Below are positions 10,530-22,200 of a DNA stretch of 64,000 nucleotides, piece by piece. The notes under the pieces are model-generated. The model was not told the origin of the DNA and made no database searches. It worked only from the letters and a program-made list of their open reading frames with translations. The stretch is from Schizochytrium sp. TIO01 (taxonomy: Eukaryota; Sar; Bigyra; Thraustochytrida; Thraustochytriidae): the NCBI GenBank assembly GCA_004764695.1, contig SMSO01000004.1, positions 1,453,501-1,517,500 of the forward strand, read 5' to 3'. Position numbers and translations under genes: made by a program. How positions within the stretch are numbered: the stretch's first letter is position 1; every line of letters starts with the position of its first letter.

Positions 10530-12635
10530 ATGCTCCAATCAGACTTTGTACAGCCGAAGCCATTTTCTATGACTTCATTCGGAATTGACTTTGGAGCGAG
10601 TCGAGGTCCTGGTCTTACAGCAGCAGAGAGCAATTATCGAATTGGGTTTCAAGGCTCATCTGAAGCTGGTCTAGATGGAGCTTGGGGAAATGCTCCGACA
10701 ATTTCCAGTAATCAGCGTGACCAGAGCTCACCAACATATGCCCCTGGAAGGTCTCCAGACTTTCGTAGGCATCACCCTTCCCAGGAAAATGCGGGTGAAG
10801 ACACTCAGGCAACAAAACTCAGCAAACAAGAGCAATTCCGCAGAGAACTCGACATGCAAGTTGCCTTGAAAAATCAGCGAAAAGCACAAGAGAAAATTGA
10901 GCTTCAGCAGCAGCAGGAAAAGGAACGTATCGACATTGCAAACTATAATCCATTCGGTAAAGGCGGTGCAGGAGCACCAATTCGAGATGCCAATGGTGCA
11001 TTGGTGACAGATTTGCGGCAGCCACGGGGTCTTGGTTCTCCGTCACATCAAAATGATATGTATTCTTCATCACAATTTTCTCCGGATACAAAGTACACTA
11101 CGAATCGTGCAGTACAGCAGCAGTATCCTTCATATTCATCACAGCCTCAGTACTATGCCTCACAAGCTCAAGGTAAATTTGTCGATTCTACTTCTAACCC
11201 CATGAACAGTCTAAACGGAGCTCTGCGTAGCACATACGTGCCTCCTCTTGATTTTGATTCGGGTGGTACCAATACAGACTCTAACTTCAGCAATTACAAC
11301 TATGGTATTAATAATAATAACCCAACGCCGGCGCAGGGAACAACAGAAAGCGCACGAATGCATTCTCGTTTCAGTTTCCATCGAGCGGCACCAGAAGAGC
11401 AAGAACGAATTCAGGAGAAACTTCGAAAGCAGCAAGAAGCTGAACAATTTCTCCGTGAACAACTTGAAGAAAAACGACGAAGAAAGGAGCAAGAACGTCG
11501 CGAGCAAGAAGAGGAGGAGCGCAAAGAGGACGAGCGCTTACAACGAGAACGAGAAGAGCTTCGCATGGCGTTTGAACGCGAAAAGGGTCGCTACAATGCC
11601 TCCTCCAAGTCAAATAATCAATCTACGGCAGATGAGGGAATTCCCCGTCCACCTCCAATGCAAGAAGCATATGACCCACCGGCAAACAAGTCTATCAGAA
11701 ACAAAGACCGTGGGGGGGGGCTTGATGGAGCAGGAAGTACCTTACGCAAAACTTTTGAGGTGGAGTCACCGCAATATGACCGACGAACTCAGGTGGAAGT
11801 GAATTCGCCTCAAATCTCGCCATCTCGATCTCCTCTGGGACAGGCACAACAAAACGGACGCAAAGGAAAGTGGAACCAACCTGCCCCAAAAGAGTTTTTA
11901 CCACCCTCAGATTCTATTCGACCTTATGATTTTCAAGCAAGCCAATCCCAGCAGAACCAAACACAAGAACAACTTCAACTGCAGCAACAACAATTAATGC
12001 AACAAATGCAGCCAGCTCGACGTGATTACTACGGACACTCTGAGGTTGGACATGCCAGACTCTCAGTTCTTCGAGAAGAGCTTCTCGGAGAGTATGATAC
12101 ATTACGACGTCAGCTGCGAAAGCAGGAGGATGCACTGCGTGATCTGTGTCAAGAAGTGAGTGCTCTGAAATACCAAAACGAAGAATCCAACCGCAAACAA
12201 GCTGCAGCACAGCAACGTCGAGCCCGTCAACAGCAGTACAAGAATCAGGAAACTACAGGCTCTCAACAACCCTCAAGCCATGGTCAAAATATGCGGCAAC
12301 AACAGCATACAACCTCACGGCAACACCAAAGCCACCATCGAACACCGTCCAGATCCTCTCTTGGGTCGCTCCATACACGATCAATCTTTGTACAGACTAG
12401 GGGCGAACATGAGCCATCGCAACAGGCAGTTGATACGATGCTTGATGCAAGTCTTCTTCCAAATTCGAGCCAGGTTGCTACTCAATCAGCACGTGGAAGT
12501 GCACTGCGTGGAGGATTCGGCGACACCTTTGACTTGGGAAATTTAGAAATGTCCTCATCATCAACGTCCTTTTTGCGATACGAGGATAACACAGATGAAC
12601 TTGACCGTTTGTTACAAGACTTTATTGTGCACTGA
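10530..12635 (+). CDS. Coiled-coil protein with CSPP1/ciliary-type NPFGxGGAGAP motif
   Basis: The frame opens at 10452 only with TTG; the first in-frame ATG is 10530 (A at -3), giving 701 residues. Residues about 97-137 are a charged helix rich in Gln, Lys and Glu. The motif YNPFGKGGAGAPIRDANG follows at about 139-156. An NPWG/NPFG-G-GGGAP-RD motif after a charged helix recurs in centrosome/spindle-pole and ciliary proteins of the CSPP1 type. A second, strongly charged Arg/Glu coiled coil covers about 290-355, then a Gln-rich disordered region, a third coiled coil at about 525-580 (LREELLGEYDTLRRQLRKQE) and a Ser-rich acidic tail. A role at basal bodies or axonemes is inference. An alternative is a generic structural coiled-coil protein. 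It converges with the NEL gene; the stops are 213 bases apart. Confidence 0.7.
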   Translation: MLQSDFVQPKPFSMTSFGIDFGASRGPGLTAAESNYRIGFQGSSEAGLDGAWGNAPTISSNQRDQSSPTYAPGRSPDFRRHHPSQENAGEDTQATKLSKQEQFRRELDMQVALKNQRKAQEKIELQQQQEKERIDIANYNPFGKGGAGAPIRDANGALVTDLRQPRGLGSPSHQNDMYSSSQFSPDTKYTTNRAVQQQYPSYSSQPQYYASQAQGKFVDSTSNPMNSLNGALRSTYVPPLDFDSGGTNTDSNFSNYNYGINNNNPTPAQGTTESARMHSRFSFHRAAPEEQERIQEKLRKQQEAEQFLREQLEEKRRRKEQERREQEEEERKEDERLQREREELRMAFEREKGRYNASSKSNNQSTADEGIPRPPPMQEAYDPPANKSIRNKDRGGGLDGAGSTLRKTFEVESPQYDRRTQVEVNSPQISPSRSPLGQAQQNGRKGKWNQPAPKEFLPPSDSIRPYDFQASQSQQNQTQEQLQLQQQQLMQQMQPARRDYYGHSEVGHARLSVLREELLGEYDTLRRQLRKQEDALRDLCQEVSALKYQNEESNRKQAAAQQRRARQQQYKNQETTGSQQPSSHGQNMRQQQHTTSRQHQSHHRTPSRSSLGSLHTRSIFVQTRGEHEPSQQAVDTMLDASLLPNSSQVATQSARGSALRGGFGDTFDLGNLEMSSSSTSFLRYEDNTDELDRLLQDFIVH

Positions 12636-12848
12636 TTGATATCAACATTGAAATCGAATTGTAAGTCAAACAAACCCTCGCTTACATTGTGCTTTCAAAT
12701 ATAAGTTTGCCAGCTGAAAAGAATAGTTTAACATTAATTATTAGAAACAATCCGTTTTGTTTTTTGTTTAGCTCTAGTTCCCGTATTCATGCATTTTTAA
12801 TTTTAGGTCCAAATCTAATATGTTGACTTGACCAAAAATATTCGCCTC

Positions 12849-15020
12849 CTAGACAGCTTTCTTGGATCGAGACGGTAGATACTTACTCATCCAAATCCAG
12901 ATCCGTCTAGGCTTTGACGAATATGTAGCCTCTGGTTTGTAAGACCTACTTGATGAGACCTGCGATTGCAATGGCCCATTGCTACACAAAGCTTCACTGT
13001 CAGCAGAAGAATACCCAAGCAAATTTTCAAAAAGCGTGATTGCATCTATTCGTGTATTGGTTGTAAGATCGAGTCCTGTTCTCACCCAGTAATTAACCAG
13101 CTCATCATACTCGTATTCTTCGTTTCGATAAAGTACAGTCCTACTCATTGTGCCCAATATTCCTGAAGACACTTCTGAGGTCTTGTTAAGATTTTCAAAT
13201 GATACAACTTGACATTGCCTCGAATGTCGCCGCCACTCGTCCCATGATTCCAACCATGAAAGAAACCTATCTTCGCTGATTGACTCGGCAGCACGGGCGG
13301 CTGTTTCAAAGTCAGCTTCTGAGATTTCAACGTAGCCTCCATAAAGCATTTGCAACGCTGAAACAGGCAGCCTCAATCGCTCACGAAGCTCTATTTCGTA
13401 TCGCAGGAAGACACAAACATCATCCGCATCCGGTCCGAGTTGTAGAAGCTTTTGCTTCGCAAATTCATGAACGATTCCCAGTCGCATTACACCACGTCCT
13501 ACTTCACGAAGTTGTTCACGATTAGCTCGAGCATTACTTATTGCTGCCAAAGCGCACATCTGATTTAATGCCCAAATTGGCTTATCACCGCAGGTGTCAA
13601 CACTATCACCAATTCGAGATAGCAATTCTGCTTGTGTCGAGTTTTCGCTGCTTGCTAAGAGCTCCAATACCTCTCGGACACGATTGTACAGACCATCGCG
13701 CAATGGAGTTGTATTGTATTCTTTCGAGTCTCGAAGGCGGCGTAAGAACATTTGTACTCCTCTTTGGTATGCTGGATCAATATTCAATTCAACATTGGGA
13801 TGCCAAAAGCGTAAACTTTCTTCTAAATCACGAGCTGCAATGTCCCTGCTTGATCCTTGAACTGCATTGTTATCAAGCTCTTGAGTAGTATTTGGCAGTC
13901 CAATAATTTCTATATTAACGTGAGGGACTTGTATGGTCTGCAAAGCCGCAAGAGCATCTCCCAGGATACCTGTGCCTACTAATCGGATCAAAAGTGGCGA
14001 GGTGTTACGTCGTGTCGCAAACAAGCCTGATGGCAGGCAAGTCACGCCCCAACAAGCTTGCAAGATAACTGCATTCCCTCCAACACGTATATTGATTGGC
14101 AGCTCAGCATTTCCGGATAGTCCTTCAATATACATGTTTCCGTTCACATTGAGATTCATGAAAGGCAAAATTTTTGATGAAGGGAGTCCTGTAGAGGTTA
14201 AGAGCCCCGTATAACCTCCTTCGGCGGCTATGCAAAGAGTTCCGCCAATCCAAGTCGATTCGGCAAGCCGAGCTTTCTCACAACAAATAACACGGAGAGC
14301 ACCCTTTACAAAGGCGCGCCGATGCCCTGATGGCTCACTAGAGCTTGCAAAATCCTCTAATACGCTTGATGGCGCTGCGCGGTGAAGAATTTCCTCATCA
14401 GTGTACAATGCAAGATTTGCCCCATATGAAAATACAGCTCTGCCACGTACGGTAAAGTCTTGAGGCAGTTCCTCTAAACTGGGTAAAGTATTTAGCTGCA
14501 AATCTCCGCCGACGTGCAGTTCCAATGGCAAATAAGAAAAGTCGCTGCAATCGATTACCTTACAATCATTTTGAACAAATAACCCCGCTGGCAATGTGCG
14601 CAAGCTTCTGCACCGTACGATAGTAAGTGAACCAAATACCGTCAAACCTTCGGGTAAGTCAAATAGGTTTTCACAGTCTTCAATGTGAAGATCACCAGTT
14701 ACCGAAAACCCATGTTGCAGTCTCTCTAGCTTTATACAATGGCTGATAGTGACATCGCAGCGAACATCTAAGGCAGGGATTTTAGTGACCCCGACTAGAA
14801 TAAGGTATTCCCTTGACATTGGCGGGACCACGATCAATGTACGGTCATTTTGCTTTACAACATCGTTTGTATTGCCAGATTTTTCATACAGGCTTTCATC
14901 ATCACTCCAAAATTTTCGACACCCTGCAAGAGCCTGAACAAGACTTTCGTCACCCTGGCACTCAATCCACTTATCCGTATCCCGTTTAATGCCAGTAGTG
15001 AATCCTTGATGCACAATCAT
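12849..15020 (-). CDS. LRR-NEL type E3 ubiquitin ligase (IpaH/SspH-like), eukaryotic copy
   Basis: Single open frame of 723 residues from ATG at 15018-15020. Residues about 105-200 hold repeats of the form LxxLPxxLxVxGxL (DLPEGLTVFGSLTIVRC, then TLPAGLFVQ, YLPLELHVGGDLQL), the style of LRRs in bacterial effectors; a weaker set follows to about 335. Residues about 398-608 match the NEL catalytic domain: a helix ending FWHP, FLRRLRDSKEYNTTPLRDG, the Cys-x-Asp motif DTCGDKP (C477, D479), GRGVMRLGIVHEFAKQKL, then VFLRYEIELRERLRLPVSAL, MLYGGYVEIS and FLSWLESWDEWRRH. In the bacterial family this Cys forms the ubiquitin thioester. Residues about 618-662 resemble a degenerate U-box. No signal peptide or membrane segment, so action in the cytosol or nucleus is likely. 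Neighbours are TOR (divergent) and a coiled-coil gene (convergent). Horizontal acquisition is inferred; activity and substrates are unknown. Confidence 0.85.
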   Translation of the reverse strand: MIVHQGFTTGIKRDTDKWIECQGDESLVQALAGCRKFWSDDESLYEKSGNTNDVVKQNDRTLIVVPPMSREYLILVGVTKIPALDVRCDVTISHCIKLERLQHGFSVTGDLHIEDCENLFDLPEGLTVFGSLTIVRCRSLRTLPAGLFVQNDCKVIDCSDFSYLPLELHVGGDLQLNTLPSLEELPQDFTVRGRAVFSYGANLALYTDEEILHRAAPSSVLEDFASSSEPSGHRRAFVKGALRVICCEKARLAESTWIGGTLCIAAEGGYTGLLTSTGLPSSKILPFMNLNVNGNMYIEGLSGNAELPINIRVGGNAVILQACWGVTCLPSGLFATRRNTSPLLIRLVGTGILGDALAALQTIQVPHVNIEIIGLPNTTQELDNNAVQGSSRDIAARDLEESLRFWHPNVELNIDPAYQRGVQMFLRRLRDSKEYNTTPLRDGLYNRVREVLELLASSENSTQAELLSRIGDSVDTCGDKPIWALNQMCALAAISNARANREQLREVGRGVMRLGIVHEFAKQKLLQLGPDADDVCVFLRYEIELRERLRLPVSALQMLYGGYVEISEADFETAARAAESISEDRFLSWLESWDEWRRHSRQCQVVSFENLNKTSEVSSGILGTMSRTVLYRNEEYEYDELVNYWVRTGLDLTTNTRIDAITLFENLLGYSSADSEALCSNGPLQSQVSSSRSYKPEATYSSKPRRIWIWMSKYLPSRSKKAV

Positions 15021-16233
15021 TTACACTACCCTTCCTTGAGGGTTGGCTGGCGTCTATCAATTTATCGTCGAATTCGTTGAGCGGTGAGTGCAGACCCAAA
15101 GGATCTTTTGATGCACTATGTTCAACTCGCTTCACCCGACTCAAGCCTTGTCCAGCTATTCGAGTTCCAAATTGATTCCTTCCTTGCGTAAGCGAAGACT
15201 TTTCCTGGAGCTGGCTAGCTCGAAAACTTTAAAATGCAATAACTCCCTCTAAATCCGCTGCAGATAAATCCAGAGAGCCGTCGCGTCAAGTCCGAGCAGT
15301 GAAGACCTCCTTTCTATAGATGTAACGTCACCGCACAACCAAGCTGTTTTATTGTTCCTATATAACAGAGCAAGTATTGAAAAGTGGGTCTATTAGTTAG
15401 CAGATGCCTTTGGAATTGCAGGTCTCGGTCCAACAAGCACAGAACAAAAGAGAAAAGGTCACTGCGGGACGTTGAGCTCTTGTAGGGCCAGGAAGGAGCA
15501 GCAAAGTGTCGCACCCAAAGAGTGGTAACCTCACAACCAAGCTCGATGCAGGTTCTTGACAACAATGATGCTACAATCAGTCTTTGCTAGCTCACAAGCT
15601 CGTCCTTCCTTTCCCATTTTCAGTAGCTTCTTTTAACTCATAAGATTGCCTTAAGAGCTCCTCCTATTGCGTTTTGATTAGTCTTAGATCCTTGTATCTC
15701 CCACAGAACGAAGAAGGCGCATTGAGCTGGTGCAAGCAGTTTAAAGCACCAATACTCCTGCATTTTTCTGTGCGATGCTTGCCAATTTATCATGGTGGCT
15801 CGTTATTCAGTTTAGCTCGGGCCTAGAACCCCAGGTCTTTGCCTGCAATTGCTAGGCCGCAGCAGATGCGCTAGAATTGACTGCACAACTCTTTTTTTAA
15901 TTTTACTCGTTACATGTACTGGAGAGTAAAGGTTTAGCCCAGTTTTGCATGCCAGGGTGCTCTGTTCTTCTACTAACTCAAAGAAGCAAACGTTAGTTAA
16001 CAGTAAGTATTTTAAATGAGAGAAGTGGAAAAATCAGAATAGAACGAATAGAACACGCACTTCTCTAAACTCGTACCTAAGCAGGAGAAGAGAAGAGGCT
16101 TGTGTTTGTGGTTTAAATACAAGTTTACTCAAGTATGGTTTGTAACACGATGTAGAAAATAGATAAAGGGAAACAGATCTCTGTCGGAGCTTGGCTTGCT
16201 TTAGCCTAGCGTGGCGCTTCTCCTGCCGCGCAG
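15021..16233. promoter_or_regulatory. Divergent intergenic region between NEL ligase and TOR
   Basis: 1.2 kb upstream of both starts, presumably containing both promoters and 5' leaders. It has no supportable gene. A pyrimidine-rich stretch precedes the TOR start codon (GCGCTTCTCCTGCCGCGCAG directly before ATG), which could itself be a 3' splice site of a leader intron. Confidence 0.4.
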
Positions 16234-19200
16234 ATGTACCTTTACGGTAGGCTGTCGCAGGGCGGCGACAAGGGCCCCGACACCTTGCAGAATACCTTGG
16301 ATGTGAGTACCATACTGAGAGAAGTTCAATCCTGGATCGACTTGGTCGAGTGATAGTGCAGCTCTTTCTTCAAGTCAAAAAGACTCTGCTGCTTGCTTTT
16401 TGCTTTTGACAAAATTAGCAAGCTCGTCGAAACCACGAACATAATTGGAGTTTAACTCTCTGCGTTGCTTCCCAATGATCTATTTGCTCCGTTGAGCTTG
16501 AGCTTTTCCCGCTATAGTTGAGCATCTTGCACTCTGCTGGGCTTGGAATTGGATGGCGGATTTAGTGCAATCATTTATGCCCTTGACTAAGGATATTTCG
16601 GGCATCTTTGGCTCCACGGTAATTCCCATCATCAAATTTTTGCTATATCTCCATAAAAGCAGAGTCAGCGAGCTGAGCATCGCGTGCGTGGAGAAGAAGT
16701 CAGATTAGACAATGAGAATTAATTTTGTGAGGCAAGATGAGAATGGAGAAGTTGACTAACATCGGATTACTGATTCATGTATTCCAAAAATGCTTTATGT
16801 ATCGTATTTTGTTGCCTTAATCGGCAACTCCCACTTGGTATGGTTGCTTTATTCGCTAACAATAATATATGGCACCCTGTGGCTTGAAATTCTGATGTGA
16901 AACGCGCATTTATTATTTTTTTTTTTTTGAGGGGGGACATGTTCAATTCAACATGAAATAGGCTTTGCGAACCAAAAACAAGGATGATAGGGTCGTCGCC
17001 GCCAAACGTGTAAGACGCTACTTGGAGCAAGAAAGCCGGAGTCGCTCTCAGGAAAGTTTTGCACGTGTGCTACAAGCTGTAATAGAGCACATGGAAAGCT
17101 GGAAGAAAACGCCAAGTTCCACGGACAGCTTAGCTTGTACCATTTTGATTCATGAAATTGTGCAAATGCCACATCCAGAGGTGAAAAAGTCATCAATTCA
17201 AGTTGTTGTTGTAAATTTACTTACTCGTATTGTCCAGCAAGAAGCCTCAGGAAGAATACCGAGTTCTGATTCAAGCCCTGGTCTTGTGGCACTCGAATCA
17301 GCGTGTCACGTGCTCGGCAACCTTGCCACGGGACCAGCGTCTGTAACATCTTTTTTTGTGGAGAGAGAAACCGAAAAGGCCCTTGAATGGCTCAGCGCAA
17401 AGAGCACCCATGAGATGAAGCGCTTTGCTGCTGTCTTGATGCTAAAGGAATTTGCGCTAAATGCCCCTACACTCTTCAATATTCGTAGTGATCATTTTTT
17501 TGCAAATATATACAGCGCTCTTTGCGATAAACATCCGCGTATTCGGTTCACTGCCGCGATTGCGTTGCGGTATGCTCTCCGTGTTATTGCGCAGCGCGAG
17601 GCTCGTCAGAAATATAAGCTTTACAATGATATTTGGGAACTTGCACGGAAACAGTTTCCTGAAGGAAATGGCGAAGGTAATAAAATTTTACAGAAAGGTT
17701 CGGATGGTGTTGCTGCATCTTCAACCAAATCTCGGCCTTTTTCAAAGTCAAAACGCTCATCAGGTAAACATTCGGGAGGCGGGGGGCTGTTCAGTTTCAT
17801 CAGTGGCGGGAGTGGAGCTGGAAGCACCGTCGCAGAAACACATGACACTGCTGCATCATTGCTCGATTTTGGAGGCGGGGCTGGCCATAGTCCATTTCGA
17901 AGTGCAAGCGCCGTGCATGGTGCATTATTAGGACTCTACGAGCTTATCGGTGAATGTACCGGTGAATTCATTCAGTTCCGTTTTGAGGAAATTTTTAATC
18001 ATTGCATCTGGTTACAAGATGTTCGACTCCATAACGACCCACTTGTTCGCGAAGCAGTCATGATGATTCTCCCGCGACTTGCTCTGCACAGCCCAGACGA
18101 AGGCACCTTTAAAATATTCATGTCTCAAAGTCTGGACTATCTTATCTTTTCTGCATCTTCGTCCGGGGATCCTGGGCCAGTTTATAATGCTACAGGCTCG
18201 CAAAATCGTTACGGTATTCAGTTTCCAACTCGTCCATCTGCAAACTCCACGGCTTCTGGAGAACGGGTCCGCTCTGGCATGTCTACTGGTGGGGACGGAA
18301 ACGGTACAGCACCTGTGGACTCTATGCGGTCCTCCGGCAGCGCTAATATGAATGGGGATGGATCCACTGTTGCACCTGCAAAACCAACACGTGTGGCTGC
18401 GCGCCATGCTGCGTTCCGGGCATTGGGCCAGATCAGTACTCTCAATAAGTCGGCGCTCATGTTCGAGCATCGCTTGTCAGAGATCATGGAAACTATTCGA
18501 GATGGTCTCACGCCTACACCAAAATGGCCATTTTGTTCTGAAGCGCTCTATTGTCTACGACTTATTCTACAGTCTCACGATATTGTCAAAGTTTTAGGAT
18601 CTACTGAGATTCTGCAAGGAATGATTCCAAACCTTTTTAGCGGAGGTCTTAGTGAACCTCTTGTTTCAACTCTTTCCGTGCTTCGAGATAATCTCGCTGA
18701 TGACGTAATTGTTCTTCAGGCTAGACTTCTTCAGGAGGTAACGTCTATTTTGTCTATCTCTGCAGTTCGAGGGGGCAAAAAAAACCGAGCTTTTCAACAG
18801 CATGTGCAAGATAAACAACTGCGTCAAGCGGTAAAGCTTGCGTCATCAGGCCAGCTTGAATCAAGTGCTCTTTCTTCATATATATCGAGACGGGATGATA
18901 CGGTGCATATGTCTGCACGCTCAACGCGTGATGATGGAAGCGCCAAAAATGGAGAGTCCGGTTCAACAATGCGTGATGCATGGAAAGATTTTAAATGGAG
19001 AGCCACTAATCTATGGAACAACACAGGAACAGGAAACGCCAATGTGTTAAAGTCCAAACTTGAGAAGGACGTTTACTCTGATACAGATCCTAGCGCGCAG
19101 CTTCAGATCCTGGCTCTGAGAACTTTGTCAAGCTTCAAGTTTGAGGGTATCGACCTTATTCCAATTCTTGTGTCCGTAGTGACTCGCCACCTTGATGCAA

Positions 19201-22200
19201 CTGACCCTCGAGTTCGCATGGAGGCTTGCCGGGCGACAGGCTATATTCTTTCTCGAGCCCTGGCAAAATCCTCAAATGTATGGGCCGAACCATCGAAGCA
19301 GGTTAATAATCCAGAAACTTCTTCCCAGAGTCCGGAAGCTGAGCATCGGCTTTCAGACCTTGCTTTTGGGATTCATGAGTCATCTGATGGCGAGGAAGAG
19401 CAAAGACGCAGTTTAAAGCGCAATTCTCGCCAGCAAGTTCCACTGCACCGCCGGGAACGACCTTCTTCGACACGATCATCAATGGCAGCAGATCGTGACC
19501 TAAATGGTCATCTCTCCGAAGATGAAGGGGAAGCACTCGATATGCACGCTGTGCACCATGTGCTTGCTCGCTTGGTGATGGTGGCCATGACCGACGATGA
19601 TGTTGCCTTACGTCAGTTTGTTATTGAAGACATGGCCCAGCGTTTTACTCCAATTCTCATGAAAGACCCCGAGTTTGTACGCTCTTTCATGGTATTAGCG
19701 AATGATCGCAATTTTGAAGTGCGAGCGGTTGCCGTAGATGCTCTGGGTTGTTTTGCATCGCAAGCCCCATCGAGTATTATGCCATCTGTGCACGTTTTGC
19801 TGTTGCGTCACCTCAATGAGCTCAATTTTGCAGTAGAACCCAAGCAAAGAGAAGAGTCGGTAGTGCTTCTTGGTTTGCTTATTCGTTCTCTTGAGCCGGC
19901 TCTTGCTCGTCCCCACATCTCCACCATCATTAACACTCTTTTACCCAAAATTCATCGTGTACACAAGGGCGTTGCCACGGCCATGTTGGCCACTCTCGGA
20001 GAGGTAGCCAGGGTAGGTGACGAAGCAACATTATCACCTCTGCTAGCGCGTGTTTTGCCTATCATTGTTGCGATTCTTGAAGACGGATCTTCATCAACCT
20101 ATCTTAAACGAGAAGTGGCTTTATCGACGCTTGCAATCATGGCAAGCAACGCAGCTTTGCCTGTATGGCCATATTTTTGCTTCCCGCAGCTTCTTGATAG
20201 CATATTACGAACAATGGTCATGCCAGGAGCCCCACCGGAGCTCCGCAAGCAAGCGATGATTACATATGGAGTCTTGGGCGCTCTCGATCCATGGCTTTAC
20301 AACAACCATCAACAACTGGTCAAAGAAAGCAATTCCGGTGCAGATAGTGAAAATACTGCTTTTCTGCCAAAAATGCTTCTTGCTTTTGGAGGAAGCCGTG
20401 ACCTTCCTACAGCTGTTGTTCAAGCTTTTGCGGCGCGCAGAGCTGGTTCTGATGATGAGGAAGACGGTAGTGATAGCGAAGCAGAAGCCGAAATCGATTC
20501 AGAAGATGAATTTGCAGACACAGGAAGTGGATTTGAAGTGGATGGAAATGGTGCAGGTTTATCTCATTACGCGCTTCACGCATCCAGTGGGTCGTTCGAC
20601 GGATTGCGATCAGGCTCGTCTCGTCATATTTTATCGCAAGGTCAAGATAAACTAGATAGGAGCAATAATGGTGGGAGCCTGTGGGGTACTCATTCACGAA
20701 AAACTTCTTTTCATGTCAAGTCAGAATTATACCCCCCAAACCAGGTTCCCCCTACCTCTCAGAATGGTAATAATGAAATTAATCGTGGGGTCTCATCCCG
20801 TTCAGTGACAACAATTGGCGTCTCCGAGCCTACAAACTTAGATCCTTCTCGTTTGCCGAACGATCTTTCTTTCAAACCGATTAGCCGCTCTTCCTCTGGT
20901 CATTTATCTTCACTATCGGATATGCCACCCTTACCCCCGCCTCCTCCGCCGCCTCCATTTCCTCCTCCTCCTGATGTTCCGCACATGTCGTTCGGAAAGT
21001 ATGACTTGCATGACCTTCACGGGCATCATAACCTATTCCTGAGTCATGCTCATGCAAATATGCACGCGCTTGATGATACACTTATAGGGAATGGTGCTGG
21101 ATCCAGTGCGGTTGGCAGTTATGGTGGTGCAAATGTACGCCTGGGTATGCATGGAACGGGCCAGTCATCGCGGCGAAATCTACCAATGTTCCTAAACAGT
21201 GTTGAAGGAAGCACCTCTGCTGCAAATGGAGGAAATGGTGCACCATTTTACTCTGTGCAACATCGGCGAGCAACGGTTGCGCATGCAACTTTCCAAGACA
21301 CCTTGACCCGCAAGGTGCAAAGCAAGACTGCGGCAGCGCGCGCATTGAATGTCCGTGGTAGTCGCTCGCGACGTAAATCGTCGATCCGAGTTGTAGCACA
21401 ACAAATCAATGTACTTTCACATGCAACGAAGACAAATAGACGGCGAAGCACGTTGTATCAAATTCAGCAAGGACCACCCCGATCTGTAGGTGCAGAGAAC
21501 ATAGGCAGCAAGCCTGGTGATCACAGTTTTGCTGCCTCAGCTGCAAACATGAACAATATTGCATCACCAGCGAACAAATCTACTGTCATGCATGGTCCAG
21601 GGCCAAAATCTCGCACCGAGGTAGCTACTGCAGCGACAACGGGAAATGTTGACAATCGCGTTGCCCCTCTTGATGAGTTCCATGGTATGGAAGGTAGCTG
21701 GAGAGGGCCAAATGGTACACAAATGTTCTTTGGCGCCGCTGCCTACGCTGCTGCAGCAGCCAATCAACAGATTCAGGATCAGTTAGCTGATGACCAAGTT
21801 GAATCTGATTTGCTTGGACACACTTCAGCGAATGCGATTTTACCTTGCTCCGTGAAAATGAGTGCTGAGTATTACCCCCGAGTTGCCATCACCGCCCTGG
21901 CCAAAGTTCTTACACGCAGCAAAATGGAGCATGAAGAGCACCTAATGACGGCAATTGAAGCAATCAACCGCGTCTTTAAGGCTCTGGAATCCAACTATGC
22001 ACTCTTTCTGCCCCTCGTGATGCCAAGGCTAATTCATGTGATTCAGCGTGCGGCGTCATCGGGTCGTTCAACAACAGACAAGAAACTCCAAGAGCTGTGT
22101 GTGCTAGTCCGGATTGTTGAACAGGATATTACGCCATATGTTCCAGCTATCTTTGAGCTTACACACGAAATCTGGGGGGGGAATTGCAAACCCGCCATTG

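Noticed and set aside
16965-16967. TTG as the TOR start codon
   Set aside because: Directly follows an in-frame stop and would cut the conserved N-terminal helix; a spliced exon 1 explains it better.
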